A stretch of 6,270 nt of DNA, taken from JAHOYW01 sp964515915. GTDB taxonomy: Bacteria; Verrucomicrobiota; Lentisphaeria; Victivallales; Victivallaceae. The stretch lies in the NCBI GenBank assembly GCA_964515915.1, contig CAZEXM010000138.1:1-6270 (forward strand), written 5' to 3'. The notes under the pieces were generated by a model. That model was not told the origin of the DNA. It searched no databases and saw nothing but the letters and a program-made list of their open reading frames with translations. Shown here in pieces: positions 1-6,122 of this stretch (its first letter is position 1; every line of letters starts with the position of its first letter). Position numbers and translations under genes: made by a program.

Positions 1-72
1 AAAATTGCATCATAATATCAAGCAGAAAAACGAACTGCAAAACTTAAGTAAATAACTCTCAGAGATAAAAAG

Positions 73-336
73 ATGAAAAAGATTAGCGCACTTATATTCT
101 GTTTTACCGCAGTAGTTTTGCTTGGCGGCGGCTGTAAGCTGTTTGATGAATTAAACAAACCAAAAAAACGGACGCGCAAAACTGCTGCCTGCAAAGCAAA
201 AGTTTTACCCGACGGCACCACTCCTGGACTCAATAAATATGAAATGAAATATGTGAAAGATATTAATAAAGAGTTCAGGCGGCAACGACAGGAGGATGCC
301 AATAAAGTTTTCGGCGGCCCGATGCTACGGAAATAA
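73..336 (+). CDS. Small putative lipoprotein, function unknown
   Basis: An 87-residue protein that I do not recognise. It begins with two lysines and a hydrophobic stretch (about residues 4-17), followed by LLGGGC with cysteine at residue 21. This looks like a lipoprotein signal peptide, although the lipobox is weak because glycine rather than leucine sits at -3 relative to the cysteine. The mature part is short, basic and hydrophilic (a KPKKRTRK stretch near residues 29-36, and charged helical-looking sequence at about 55-78), with no further membrane segment and one more cysteine at about residue 40. Cleaved at C21, it would be a roughly 67-residue membrane-anchored peptide exposed outside the cytoplasmic membrane. 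The ribosome binding site is poor (AGAGA at 61-65). A probable terminator follows at 362-387, so it is likely a separate unit from tdh. The overlapping minus-strand reading frame shows no family resemblance. The gene call is fairly safe; the lipoprotein call is moderate. Confidence 0.6.
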   Translation: MKKISALIFCFTAVVLLGGGCKLFDELNKPKKRTRKTAACKAKVLPDGTTPGLNKYEMKYVKDINKEFRRQRQEDANKVFGGPMLRK

Positions 337-361
337 AACCAATTATTTTTAACCCGGCAAC

Positions 362-387
362 AAGGAGTTGGCCTCAACCACCTTTTT
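362..387 (+). terminator. Putative intrinsic terminator after the lipoprotein gene
   Basis: AAGG-a-GTTG (362-370), loop GCCT, CAAC-ca-CCTT (375-384), running into T at 383-387. The stem has eight pairs with a small internal loop and leads into a five-T run. It lies 26 bp after the lipoprotein stop and 33 bp before tdh, which suits a factor-independent terminator separating the two units. The stem is short and the T-run overlaps it, so this is a moderate call. Confidence 0.45.
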
Positions 388-419
388 AAAGTAAAAATAC
401 TCAAAAGGCGATAATAAAA

Positions 420-1445
420 ATGAAAGCACTAGTTAAAACTCAAGCGGCGGAAGGCCTGGAATTATGTGATATCCCCATTCCGGAGTACGGCGTGAATGAT
501 GTTTTAATCAAAATACGCAAAACATCTATTTGCGGCACCGACGTCCATATCTGGAATTGGGACGAATGGGCACAGCAGACTATTCCCGTACCGATGACCG
601 TCGGTCATGAATTTGTCGGTACCGTGGAAGCATTCGGCAATAATGTACATGATGTCCGGATCGGCGATTTAGTTTCGGGTGAAGGCCATATAGTTTGCGG
701 GCGCTGCCGTAATTGCCTGGCGGGACGACGCCATTTATGCATGAGCACCAGCGGCGTGGGCGTAAATCGTCCGGGCGCTTTCGCGGAATATCTGGTCATT
801 CCGGTAACCAACGTATGGCACTGCAATCCTGATATCCCAAGTGATGTATTAAGTTGTTTTGACCCGCTCGGCAACGCGACGCATACCGCCTTATCCTTCC
901 CCACCCTGGGAGAAGACGTGTTAATTACCGGCGCCGGCCCGATCGGCATCATGGCCGCGGCGATAGCTAAACACTGCGGCGCGCGTTATGTGGTCATTAC
1001 CGACCTGAATCCTTACCGGCTGGCTTTGGCACAAAAAATGGGAGCGAGCCGCGCGGTGGATATCAGCAGGCAATCTATAGAAGAAGTTAAAAAAGAGTTG
1101 AATATGAAAGAAGGTTTTGACGTCGGGCTGGAAATGTCCGGCAACGCCGGTGCTTTAAACGGCATGATCAACAATATGTGTCACGGCGGCAAAATCGCTT
1201 TATTGGGAATCCATACACCGCAAACCGCTATAGACTGGAATAAAGTCGTTTTCAACGGGCTGACTTTGAAAGGAATTTACGGGCGCGAAATGTACGAAAC
1301 CTGGTACAAAATGTCCAGTATGATCGAATCAGGGCTTGACATTACGCCGCTTATCACGCATAAGTTTCATTATACTGATTTTCGGAAAGGTTTTAATGTA
1401 ATGCGCTCAGGACAATCCGGTAAAATCATATTGGAGTGGAGTTAA
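420..1445 (+). CDS. tdh: L-threonine 3-dehydrogenase (NAD+, zinc-dependent)
   Basis: Oxidises L-threonine to 2-amino-3-ketobutyrate with NAD+ in the cytoplasm. The 341-residue length equals that of E. coli Tdh as I remember it, and the sequence aligns throughout without gaps. It is a medium-chain zinc alcohol dehydrogenase. The catalytic zinc and active-site region shows C38 in KTSICGTDVH and the GHE motif at 62-64. The structural zinc site is C93, C96, C99 and C107 in the GEGH..CGRCRNC segment. The Rossmann motif GAGPIG lies at 171-176, and D195 at the end of the second beta strand favours NAD over NADP. The C-terminal GIYGREMYETWYKM and MRSGQSGKIIL segments are typical of Tdh rather than of other alcohol dehydrogenases. 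The ATG at 420 gives the family N-terminus; its ribosome site is weak (AAAAGG at 403-408). The next gene, kbl, takes the unstable product onward. Confidence 0.97.
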   Translation: MKALVKTQAAEGLELCDIPIPEYGVNDVLIKIRKTSICGTDVHIWNWDEWAQQTIPVPMTVGHEFVGTVEAFGNNVHDVRIGDLVSGEGHIVCGRCRNCLAGRRHLCMSTSGVGVNRPGAFAEYLVIPVTNVWHCNPDIPSDVLSCFDPLGNATHTALSFPTLGEDVLITGAGPIGIMAAAIAKHCGARYVVITDLNPYRLALAQKMGASRAVDISRQSIEEVKKELNMKEGFDVGLEMSGNAGALNGMINNMCHGGKIALLGIHTPQTAIDWNKVVFNGLTLKGIYGREMYETWYKMSSMIESGLDITPLITHKFHYTDFRKGFNVMRSGQSGKIILEWS

Positions 1446-1454
1446 AAACTGAAC

Positions 1455-1458
1455 GGAG
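1455..1458 (+). promoter_or_regulatory. Ribosome binding site that fixes the kbl start
   Basis: GGAG, seven bases before the ATG at 1466. The same frame is open back to a GTG at 1436 inside the end of tdh, but that start has no good ribosome site and would add ten charged residues (MELKTERRKN) not expected in the family. The ATG at 1466 is therefore preferred. Confidence 0.75.
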
Positions 1459-1465
1459 AAAAAAC

Positions 1466-2650
1466 ATGTACACTGAATACAAGAATTTTTTAAAGTCTCA
1501 ACTCGCGGAATTAAAGACTAATGGTTTGTACAAATCCGAACGCGTCATCGTCAGTCCGCAACGCGCCAGTATCGTCATTGACACCGGACAAAAAGTCCTG
1601 AATATGTGCGCCAATAATTACCTCGGGCTGGCCGATCATCCGGAAGTTGTCAAAGCCGCTCAGGATGGCTTAACTGAACGCGGTTACGGCTTGTCCTCGG
1701 TACGTTTCATCTGCGGCACGCAGGATATTCACAAGGAACTGGAAAAAAAATTATCCCGGTTTCTGGGCACCGACGATACCATTTTGTACAGTTCCTGTTT
1801 TGACGCCAACGGCGGTTTGTTTGAAACCCTGCTGACCGCGGAAGACGCCGTCATCAGCGACGAACTCAATCACGCCAGCATTATCGACGGGATCCGTTTG
1901 TGCAAAGCTCAACGTTTCCGCTACAAAAATTCTGATATGGAGGATTTGGAAACCCGGCTCAAAGCTGCGTCCAATGCACGTTTTAAAATTATCGCTACTG
2001 ACGGGGTGTTTTCAATGGACGGCTGCATCGCCAAACTCGATAAAATCTGCGATTTAGCGGAAAAATACGATGCTATGCTGATGGTTGACGATTCGCATGC
2101 GGTGGGATTTGTCGGCGGACACGGCAAAGGCACACCGGAATTTTGCGGCGTCACGGGCAGAGTCGACATTATCACCGGAACCCTGGGCAAAGCTTTAGGC
2201 GGAGCCAGCGGCGGTTACACCAGCGGACGCAGAGAAATTATCGAAATGCTGCGTCAGCGTTCACGTCCATACCTGTTCAGCAACAGCGTTTCTCCCGCAG
2301 TCGTTACTGCTTCGCTGAAAGCCCTGGAACTGGTGGAACAATCCCCTGCCCTGCTCAAAAAACTCCGCGCCAACACCACTTATTTTCGCACAGCAATGAC
2401 GGAAGCCGGTTTCGATATTCCGCCCGGCGAACACCCTATCGTGGCGATAATGCTCGGCGATGCGGTATTAGCCCGGACAATGGCGGCGGAAATGTTGGAA
2501 AAAGGCATTTACGTAATCGGTTTTTGTTTCCCGGTAGTTCCCGTGGGCAAAGCCAGAATACGCACCCAAATTTCCGCGGTACATTCTCAGAAAGATTTGG
2601 AATTCGCCGTAAAAGCTTTCATCGAAGTAAAAGAAAAGCTGGGAATTTAG
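1466..2650 (+). CDS. kbl: 2-amino-3-ketobutyrate CoA ligase (glycine C-acetyltransferase)
   Basis: A PLP enzyme that cleaves 2-amino-3-ketobutyrate with CoA into glycine and acetyl-CoA, completing threonine breakdown begun by Tdh. From the ATG at 1466 it has 394 residues, close to the roughly 398 of E. coli Kbl, and it is similar from end to end. Numbered from that start, the PLP-binding lysine is K242 in GTLGKALGG. The cofactor is held by the VDDSHAVGF segment (D208, H211) and by the LNHASIIDG histidine (H136). CANNYLGLA, SVRFICGTQ and YSSCFDANGG are alpha-oxoamine synthase family blocks, and RQRSRPYLFSNS together with the C-terminal ARIRTQ-SA-H block point to Kbl rather than to 8-amino-7-oxononanoate or 5-aminolevulinate synthase. 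It starts 20 bp after the tdh stop, so the two are almost surely co-transcribed. The order is tdh-kbl, the reverse of E. coli kbl-tdh. Its stop codon overlaps the stop of the convergent remnant at 2647. Confidence 0.97.
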   Translation: MYTEYKNFLKSQLAELKTNGLYKSERVIVSPQRASIVIDTGQKVLNMCANNYLGLADHPEVVKAAQDGLTERGYGLSSVRFICGTQDIHKELEKKLSRFLGTDDTILYSSCFDANGGLFETLLTAEDAVISDELNHASIIDGIRLCKAQRFRYKNSDMEDLETRLKAASNARFKIIATDGVFSMDGCIAKLDKICDLAEKYDAMLMVDDSHAVGFVGGHGKGTPEFCGVTGRVDIITGTLGKALGGASGGYTSGRREIIEMLRQRSRPYLFSNSVSPAVVTASLKALELVEQSPALLKKLRANTTYFRTAMTEAGFDIPPGEHPIVAIMLGDAVLARTMAAEMLEKGIYVIGFCFPVVPVGKARIRTQISAVHSQKDLEFAVKAFIEVKEKLGI

Positions 2651-2817
2651 TATTTCCCATATTCCAGGTATGCTTCCAGCAAAGCGACGATGTTTTCTAT
2701 CGGTGTGTCCGCCTGGATATTGTGAGAAGTGCAAAAGATATAAGCACCGTCCGACTTGAAAATCTCCGCAAGGCCGGCTACTTCACGCCGGACATCTGGC
2801 GACGTATAGCATGGCAT
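2647..2817 (-). pseudogene. C-terminal remnant of a uroporphyrinogen-decarboxylase-family gene
   Basis: Reading the minus strand from 2817 to the TAA at 2649-2647 gives 56 residues. They contain SPDVRREVAG, then DGAYIFCTSHNIQADTP and ENIVALLEAYLEYGKY. This matches the usual C-terminus of URO-D-fold proteins (the group that includes corrinoid methyltransferases), where 'HNIQ.D.P.ENI.A' is strongly conserved. Full-length members have roughly 330-400 residues, so only the last sixth or seventh remains. A TAG sits directly before the first ATG. In another frame, 2869-2810 reads PLPGSVDAM, which could be the preceding family segment ('G.VD'), implying a frameshift near 2810; this part is tentative. 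No further similarity is seen beyond about 2870, shortly before the inverted-repeat element. The stop overlaps the kbl stop on the opposite strand. The family call is good; the exact function of the parent gene cannot be given. Confidence 0.7.
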
Positions 2818-2917
2818 CTACCGAGCCAGGTAGCGGTATAATTTTTCGACTCGGCAAAGATTCATGCGCCAAAAAATGCTCTCAATACCAATTTGCATTA
2901 CAAAAGGTTAGTAAAAA

Positions 2918-2942
2918 CACGGCTAGAGACAGCCGTGGCTAC
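2918..2942 (-). repeat. REP-like hairpin A (GTAGC foot, GTCTCT loop)
   Basis: On the minus strand: GTAGC, then CACGGCT, loop GTCTCT, AGCCGTG. The 7-bp stem is perfect. The foot (CTAC on the plus strand at 2939-2942) faces hairpin B. Foot, loop and stem length are the same as in B, while the stem bases differ. Confidence 0.7.
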
Positions 2943-2962
2943 ATTGTAGAATCGAGAAAGAT

Positions 2963-2987
2963 GTAGCCGCCTCTGTCTCTAGAGGCG
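2963..2987 (+). repeat. REP-like hairpin B (GTAGC foot, GTCTCT loop)
   Basis: On the plus strand: GTAGC (2963-2967), CGCCTCT (2968-2974), loop GTCTCT (2975-2980), AGAGGCG (2981-2987). The 7-bp stem is perfect. It is the inverted partner of hairpin A, with 20 nt between the two GTAG feet. An AT-rich stretch with a small palindrome (TTAGTAACTAA at 3012-3022) follows. Confidence 0.7.
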
Positions 2988-3094
2988 CAAAACTGTTAAT
3001 GCAGTATATTATTAGTAACTAACTCTTAGATTGCAAATTGGTAAAAGATACGATTTTCCAAAAAAACGACTTTTGGCGGTCGCGTCTAATACAG

Positions 3095-3135
3095 CTTGTT
3101 TTTCACTTTTTCCCATTTTTTTTTGTTTTTGTTCT
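3095..3135. other. T-rich tract upstream of the sigma factor gene
   Basis: A nearly pure pyrimidine run, mostly T with a nine-T stretch across 3116-3124, lies about 70 nt before the sigma factor start. No matched hairpin stands directly before it, so it is not a clear terminator. It may bend DNA or act as an upstream promoter element. A TTGATT at 3145-3150 could be a -35 box, but no well-spaced -10 box follows. Elsewhere in 3044-3165 I see nothing. Confidence 0.25.
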
Positions 3136-3197
3136 AAGAAATACTTGATTTATGTGTCATAGTATATGAAGCGTAATAAATTCACGGTCCTGAAAAC

Positions 3198-3206
3198 AAG
3201 GAAAGG
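3198..3206 (+). promoter_or_regulatory. Ribosome binding site that fixes the sigma factor start
   Basis: AAGGAAAGG ends one base before the ATG at 3208, with the AAGGA core five bases away. The alternative in-frame ATG at 3166 has no purine-rich site upstream and would add 14 basic residues, so 3208 is preferred. Confidence 0.65.
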
Positions 3207-3207
3207 C

Positions 3208-3714
3208 ATGGCCAACGAGAATGATTTAAAAATAATCATTGATGAAAATCAAGCAATGTTACTGCGTTATGCGGAGCGTTTGCTGAATGACGACATCCTC
3301 GCCCAGGACGCGGTTCAGCTTACTTTTATAAAGTATGTCAAAAGCAGGCCGGAAAAAATAAAAAATACTCGTGCATGGCTGTTTAAAGTACTTGGAAATC
3401 ATTGTTTGAATATCCTGCGGGCCCGGAAGGCCAAGGCGGAAATCATGCTGGATGAAACAAATATAAATACTATCAAACACTCTGATTCTCCCGATAAAAG
3501 TTTGATCCAAAAAGAAACGGCAAAAATATTGCGCCAAAGTATAAACGCCTTGAAACCGCGCCATAAAGAGCTGGTCATACTGAAACTCGAACACGGTAAA
3601 ACTTATAAGGAAATAGCTCAAATACTCAATTTAACCGTCAGTAATGTGGGATTCATCCTGCATTCCGCCATGAACGAACTCAAAAACGATCTCCGGGAGA
3701 CACTCTCAAGATGA
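3208..3714 (+). CDS. ECF-family RNA polymerase sigma factor
   Basis: A 168-residue cytoplasmic protein that would direct RNA polymerase to a specific promoter set. Region 2 lies at about residues 14-76: LLRYAERLLNDDILAQDAVQLTFIKY matches the core-binding and -10 recognition helices (the family's usual 'D..D..Q..F'), followed by the WLF...N.CLN.LRARKAK block of region 2.4. Region 4 is at about 110-160, with LKPRHKELVILKLEHGKTYKEIAQILNLTVSNVGFILH forming the -35 helix-turn-helix. There is no region 1 or 3, as usual for ECF factors. The NVGFILH.A...L ending is common in PVC-group ECF factors. Its stop TGA overlaps the start ATG of the next gene (ATGA at 3711-3714). That gene begins with an anti-sigma zinc finger, so the pair is a classic translationally coupled sigma/anti-sigma unit. 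Target promoters are not visible. An upstream in-frame ATG at 3166 would give 182 residues. Confidence 0.92.
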   Translation: MANENDLKIIIDENQAMLLRYAERLLNDDILAQDAVQLTFIKYVKSRPEKIKNTRAWLFKVLGNHCLNILRARKAKAEIMLDETNINTIKHSDSPDKSLIQKETAKILRQSINALKPRHKELVILKLEHGKTYKEIAQILNLTVSNVGFILHSAMNELKNDLRETLSR

Positions 3715-5354
3715 AATGTGAAAATACAGGCAGATTGATTATCGACAAGCTTGCCGGAGAACTTTCCCCGCGACAAGCTGGAAAGCTGGATAAACACTTA
3801 GCCGCCTGCGCTGCCTGCCGCAAAGAATTTGAACAATTAAACGAAGTCTGGCAGCTTAGCGGCGAAACCCTCAAAGAAGATTCTTTCGCCAGAGAATTAA
3901 CTCCCGCACGGCGTGCGGGAATCTTCGGCGCAGCCCACAATGAAGAAAAACGCCGTACACCTAAGTACCTTATCCGGATACTGGAATATGCCGCTGTTAT
4001 TATAATATGCTTCGTATTCGCCGGAATGCTGCTTCCGGCACTAAATCAAGCTCGCGAAAAATCCGGATATACTTCGGCGCTGGCGACAAAAAAACAGCTT
4101 GAACCCGAAGAAAGAATAAAGCGCATGGATGCGGAAGCAAGCGAAGAAAGAAAATACGATAAAGATGATTTTTCTGATGCAGTTGAATCTAAACCTGCAG
4201 CAGAAAAATCATATTTTAGAAGGATAAGTAAAAAAAGAAAATCACGCGGATATCGCGTTTACGGCAATGTACCAACTTCGACCGGGGCTCCAAAAAGGGA
4301 AGGTGCGTATTCTCTTAGTGTATCCGCTGTAGAAAGAGCAAAAATTGAAGATAAAAAAGTATCAGCAGATATTGCTGCCCCTGCAGAACTGAAATTAAGC
4401 AGAGAAGTTGCGTCTGGCAGGATGTGGGTTTCGGGCAAGGTTCAAAAAATGAGACGCGCGGAGATAAAACAGGACATGAACTATGATGCTGATGTCAGCG
4501 CTCTTCGTGGCGCTCCGGTTTCACGACTTGTAAAGACTGTTTCTGTTAAAGAAGCTTCTAATAAACGCGTGAAGCTTCAGTATGAAAGATTTAAAAAACT
4601 ACCGGCTTTGCCTTTGAAAACATTCAAGTTGAACCTGAAACTTTGGAATATGACTACGGCCGCCAATGTCAGGAAATATCTCAAGGCTCATAATTACCCT
4701 GTACCGGCCAGTATCCGGGTACATAAAACCAGGAATACGATTATTGTCCGGGCTCCGAATGCGATACTCAAAAAGATTGAAAAACTTTTCAAGAAATTAC
4801 AGCAGGAAGAAAAAGAGCTCAAGGATTTGCGTAAAGGGCTGCCTTTTATTAAATGTTCTTCGCGTCCGGTTTCGACTTTTTCCATCGACACTGATACTGC
4901 TTCGTATGTCCAGGCGCGCAAATGCATAAGCCGCGGAGAGCGTCCCGATCCGCTCAAAATCCGTCCTGAAGAATTCATCAACTATTTTGATTATAATTAT
5001 CGTTCGCCGCATAACTCCACTTTCGCTGTTTACCCTGAAGCCGCGCCTTCTCCTTTCAGGCCGAATAATATTCTCTTCAGAATCGGCATTCAGGGTAAAC
5101 GCCTGGGCCCCGGCGCCGACACCCGGACTCATTATACAATCCTGCTCGATACCAGCGGTTCAATGGCGGTAAAAGACCGCATGGAATTAGCCCGAAAAGC
5201 TTTGGCGATGCTGCTGAAAAAGCTGAAACCATCTGATTATGTTTCGCTTTTGCTCTGCGGCGGCCGGACGCCGGGATATCACCACGCAGATAGAAGCCGC
5301 CCGCAACCGCGGAATTTCCAATATTGTTATCGGGCTCGGCGGCGACGGCGATGA
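3711..5354 (+). CDS. Membrane anti-sigma factor fused to YfbK-like VWA domain, truncated by frame change
   Basis: Likely membrane partner of the upstream sigma factor. Residues 1-45 form a zinc-binding anti-sigma domain (C3, then H29-x3-C33-x2-C36). A single membrane segment spans about 90-110 and runs into MLLPALNQAREKS (106-118). Residues 119-305 are a charged, lysine-rich linker. Residues 311-372 look like a secretin-N/NolW module (TTAANVRKYL, then RNTIIVRAPN..LKKIEKLFKKL). From about 384 comes the YfbK-type N-terminal domain (STFSIDTDTASY, then EEFINYFDY) and the start of the VWA domain with the MIDAS motif DTSGSM at 480-485. The expected topology is zinc finger inside and VWA outside. 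Family-like sequence stops at about residue 516; the last ~30 residues are out-of-frame, arginine-rich and unlike the family. The missing C-terminus is found in another frame at 5275-5955. As it stands, the gene is probably non-functional or mis-assembled. Confidence 0.85.
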   Translation: MKCENTGRLIIDKLAGELSPRQAGKLDKHLAACAACRKEFEQLNEVWQLSGETLKEDSFARELTPARRAGIFGAAHNEEKRRTPKYLIRILEYAAVIIICFVFAGMLLPALNQAREKSGYTSALATKKQLEPEERIKRMDAEASEERKYDKDDFSDAVESKPAAEKSYFRRISKKRKSRGYRVYGNVPTSTGAPKREGAYSLSVSAVERAKIEDKKVSADIAAPAELKLSREVASGRMWVSGKVQKMRRAEIKQDMNYDADVSALRGAPVSRLVKTVSVKEASNKRVKLQYERFKKLPALPLKTFKLNLKLWNMTTAANVRKYLKAHNYPVPASIRVHKTRNTIIVRAPNAILKKIEKLFKKLQQEEKELKDLRKGLPFIKCSSRPVSTFSIDTDTASYVQARKCISRGERPDPLKIRPEEFINYFDYNYRSPHNSTFAVYPEAAPSPFRPNNILFRIGIQGKRLGPGADTRTHYTILLDTSGSMAVKDRMELARKALAMLLKKLKPSDYVSLLLCGGRTPGYHHADRSRPQPRNFQYCYRARRRRR

Positions 5355-5955
5355 CAAGATGCTCGAAAAGGTTGCCGCTATCGGCGACGGCAGTTATGTT
5401 TTCCTTGACAGCGAACGCGAAGCGGAAGAACTTTTCACGACGCAGTTTGAAGCGCGTTTCCGGGAAATTGCCAGGGATGTAAAGATTCAGGCCGAGTTCA
5501 ATCCTGACGCGGTAGAATCATATCGGCAAATAGGTTACAAAAACCGTCAGCTCAGTGAAGCGGATTTCAGAAATGATAAAGTTGACGCCGGTGAAGTCGG
5601 CTCCGGCCAGGCGGTTACCGCGCTTTATGAATTGAAATTAAAGGACAATATCCCGAAAGATACTATCGTTGCGACCGTCAGGATACGTTACAAAAAAGTT
5701 GGCGATATGAGCGTGGAGGAAAAAGCTTTTTACTTATCCGAAAGCGATATAAAGGAACAATTCAAAGCGAGCAGTGTCAACTTCAAATTAGCGGCATTTG
5801 TCGCGGAATTCGCCGAAGCGCTCCGTTACCCGGAAACCCGGGGCATCGCCTCAATGCGCGGCGTCGCGGACAAACTCAACGCTGTCTGGATGAAGCATTA
5901 CCGCAAGAACAACGAAGTTACTGAACTTTTATCATTAATTAAACGTTCCCGATAA
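5275..5955 (+). pseudogene. Detached C-terminal part of the VWA/YfbK-like protein (+1 frame)
   Basis: Continues the previous protein in a different frame; an ATG at 5239 exists but gives non-family residues before about 5275. The 226 residues begin with DITTQIEAARNRGISNIVIGLG, the last helix and strand of a VWA domain, then DKMLEKVAAIGDGSYVFLDSEREAEELF. From about residue 65 follows the YfbK C-terminal domain (DUF3520-type): REIARDVKIQAEFNP, YRQIGYKNRQL, FRNDKVDAGEVGSGQAVTALYEL, and a final helical segment ending EVTELLSLIKRSR. In intact homologues roughly 70 residues, carrying the MIDAS threonine and second aspartate (usually 'GGST' and 'TDG' motifs), lie between LLLC/VSL and this helix. They are absent here, so simple ribosomal frameshifting would not restore a full domain. 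The downstream coding sequence is otherwise free of stops, suggesting the lesion is recent or an assembly error. Confidence 0.8.
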
Positions 5956-5973
5956 ATATAATAGTACCAAGTT

Positions 5974-5990
5974 TATCCCTGAAAGGGATA
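5974..5990 (+). repeat. Array hairpin 1
   Basis: TATCCCT, loop GAA, AGGGATA: perfect 7-bp stem. Its CCCTGA.AGGG core is shared with hairpin 3. Confidence 0.65.
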
Positions 5991-5996
5991 TTCATC

Positions 5997-6018
5997 GTAG
6001 CCCGGGGCAACGCCCTGG
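5997..6018 (+). repeat. Array hairpin 2, GTAGC-footed REP-like unit
   Basis: GTAGC (5997-6001), CCGGGGC, loop AAC, GCCCTGG; one G-T wobble in a 7-bp stem. GGTTC follows the hairpin, as GTTC does after its inverted partner at 6123-6144. Confidence 0.7.
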
Positions 6019-6040
6019 GGTTCAGGAATATATTTTTCCC

Positions 6041-6057
6041 GTTCCCTGACAGGGAAC
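6041..6057 (+). repeat. Array hairpin 3
   Basis: GTTCCCT, loop GAC, AGGGAAC: perfect 7-bp stem. It matches hairpin 4 at 14 of 17 positions. Confidence 0.65.
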
Positions 6058-6084
6058 CTCAAAATAGAGTCATTAGGGATTGAA

Positions 6085-6101
6085 GTTCCCCTGCAGGGAA
6101 C
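6085..6101 (+). repeat. Array hairpin 4
   Basis: GTTCCC, loop CTGCA, GGGAAC: perfect 6-bp stem. It differs from hairpin 3 only in the three positions around the loop. Confidence 0.65.
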
Positions 6102-6122
6102 AGCTTGTTGGATTTAAGGAAC

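Larger units (their letters stand above)
2886..3043. mobile_element. Possible MITE-like element bounded by 12-bp inverted repeat
   Basis: TACCAATTTGCA at 2886-2897 is repeated as its exact reverse complement TGCAAATTGGTA at 3032-3043. The adjoining inner sequence is also loosely alike when inverted (GTTAGTA on the left at about 2907-2913, GTTAGTTA on the inverted right arm). The outermost bases are TA on both sides, so the termini could be read as a TA target duplication around CCAATTTGCA ends. The interior is non-coding and carries the two REP-like hairpins at 2918-2987. The arms between terminus and hairpin differ in length (20 against 44 nt), so this is not a perfect dyad. A single copy cannot prove mobility; chance or a cruciform regulatory structure remain possible. 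Confidence 0.4.

Noticed and set aside
18..404. Minus-strand ORF opposite the small lipoprotein gene.
   Set aside because: No recognisable domain; the plus-strand frame has a signal peptide and a downstream terminator.
1436..1465. GTG start for kbl overlapping the end of tdh.
   Set aside because: The ATG at 1466 has a strong, well-spaced GGAG and gives the usual family N-terminus.
2143..2841. Long plus-strand ORF overlapping the 3' part of kbl.
   Set aside because: It is rich in arginine, serine and histidine, has no family resemblance, and is a shadow of kbl extended into non-coding sequence.
3145..3168. Promoter with TTGATT and TATATG before the sigma factor gene.
   Set aside because: The spacing is only 12 bp, too short for a standard promoter, and PVC-group promoters are poorly defined.
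5239..5354. Programmed ribosomal frameshift joining the two parts of the VWA protein.
   Set aside because: No slippery sequence is evident, and the joined product would still lack the middle of the VWA domain, so missing DNA is the better explanation.
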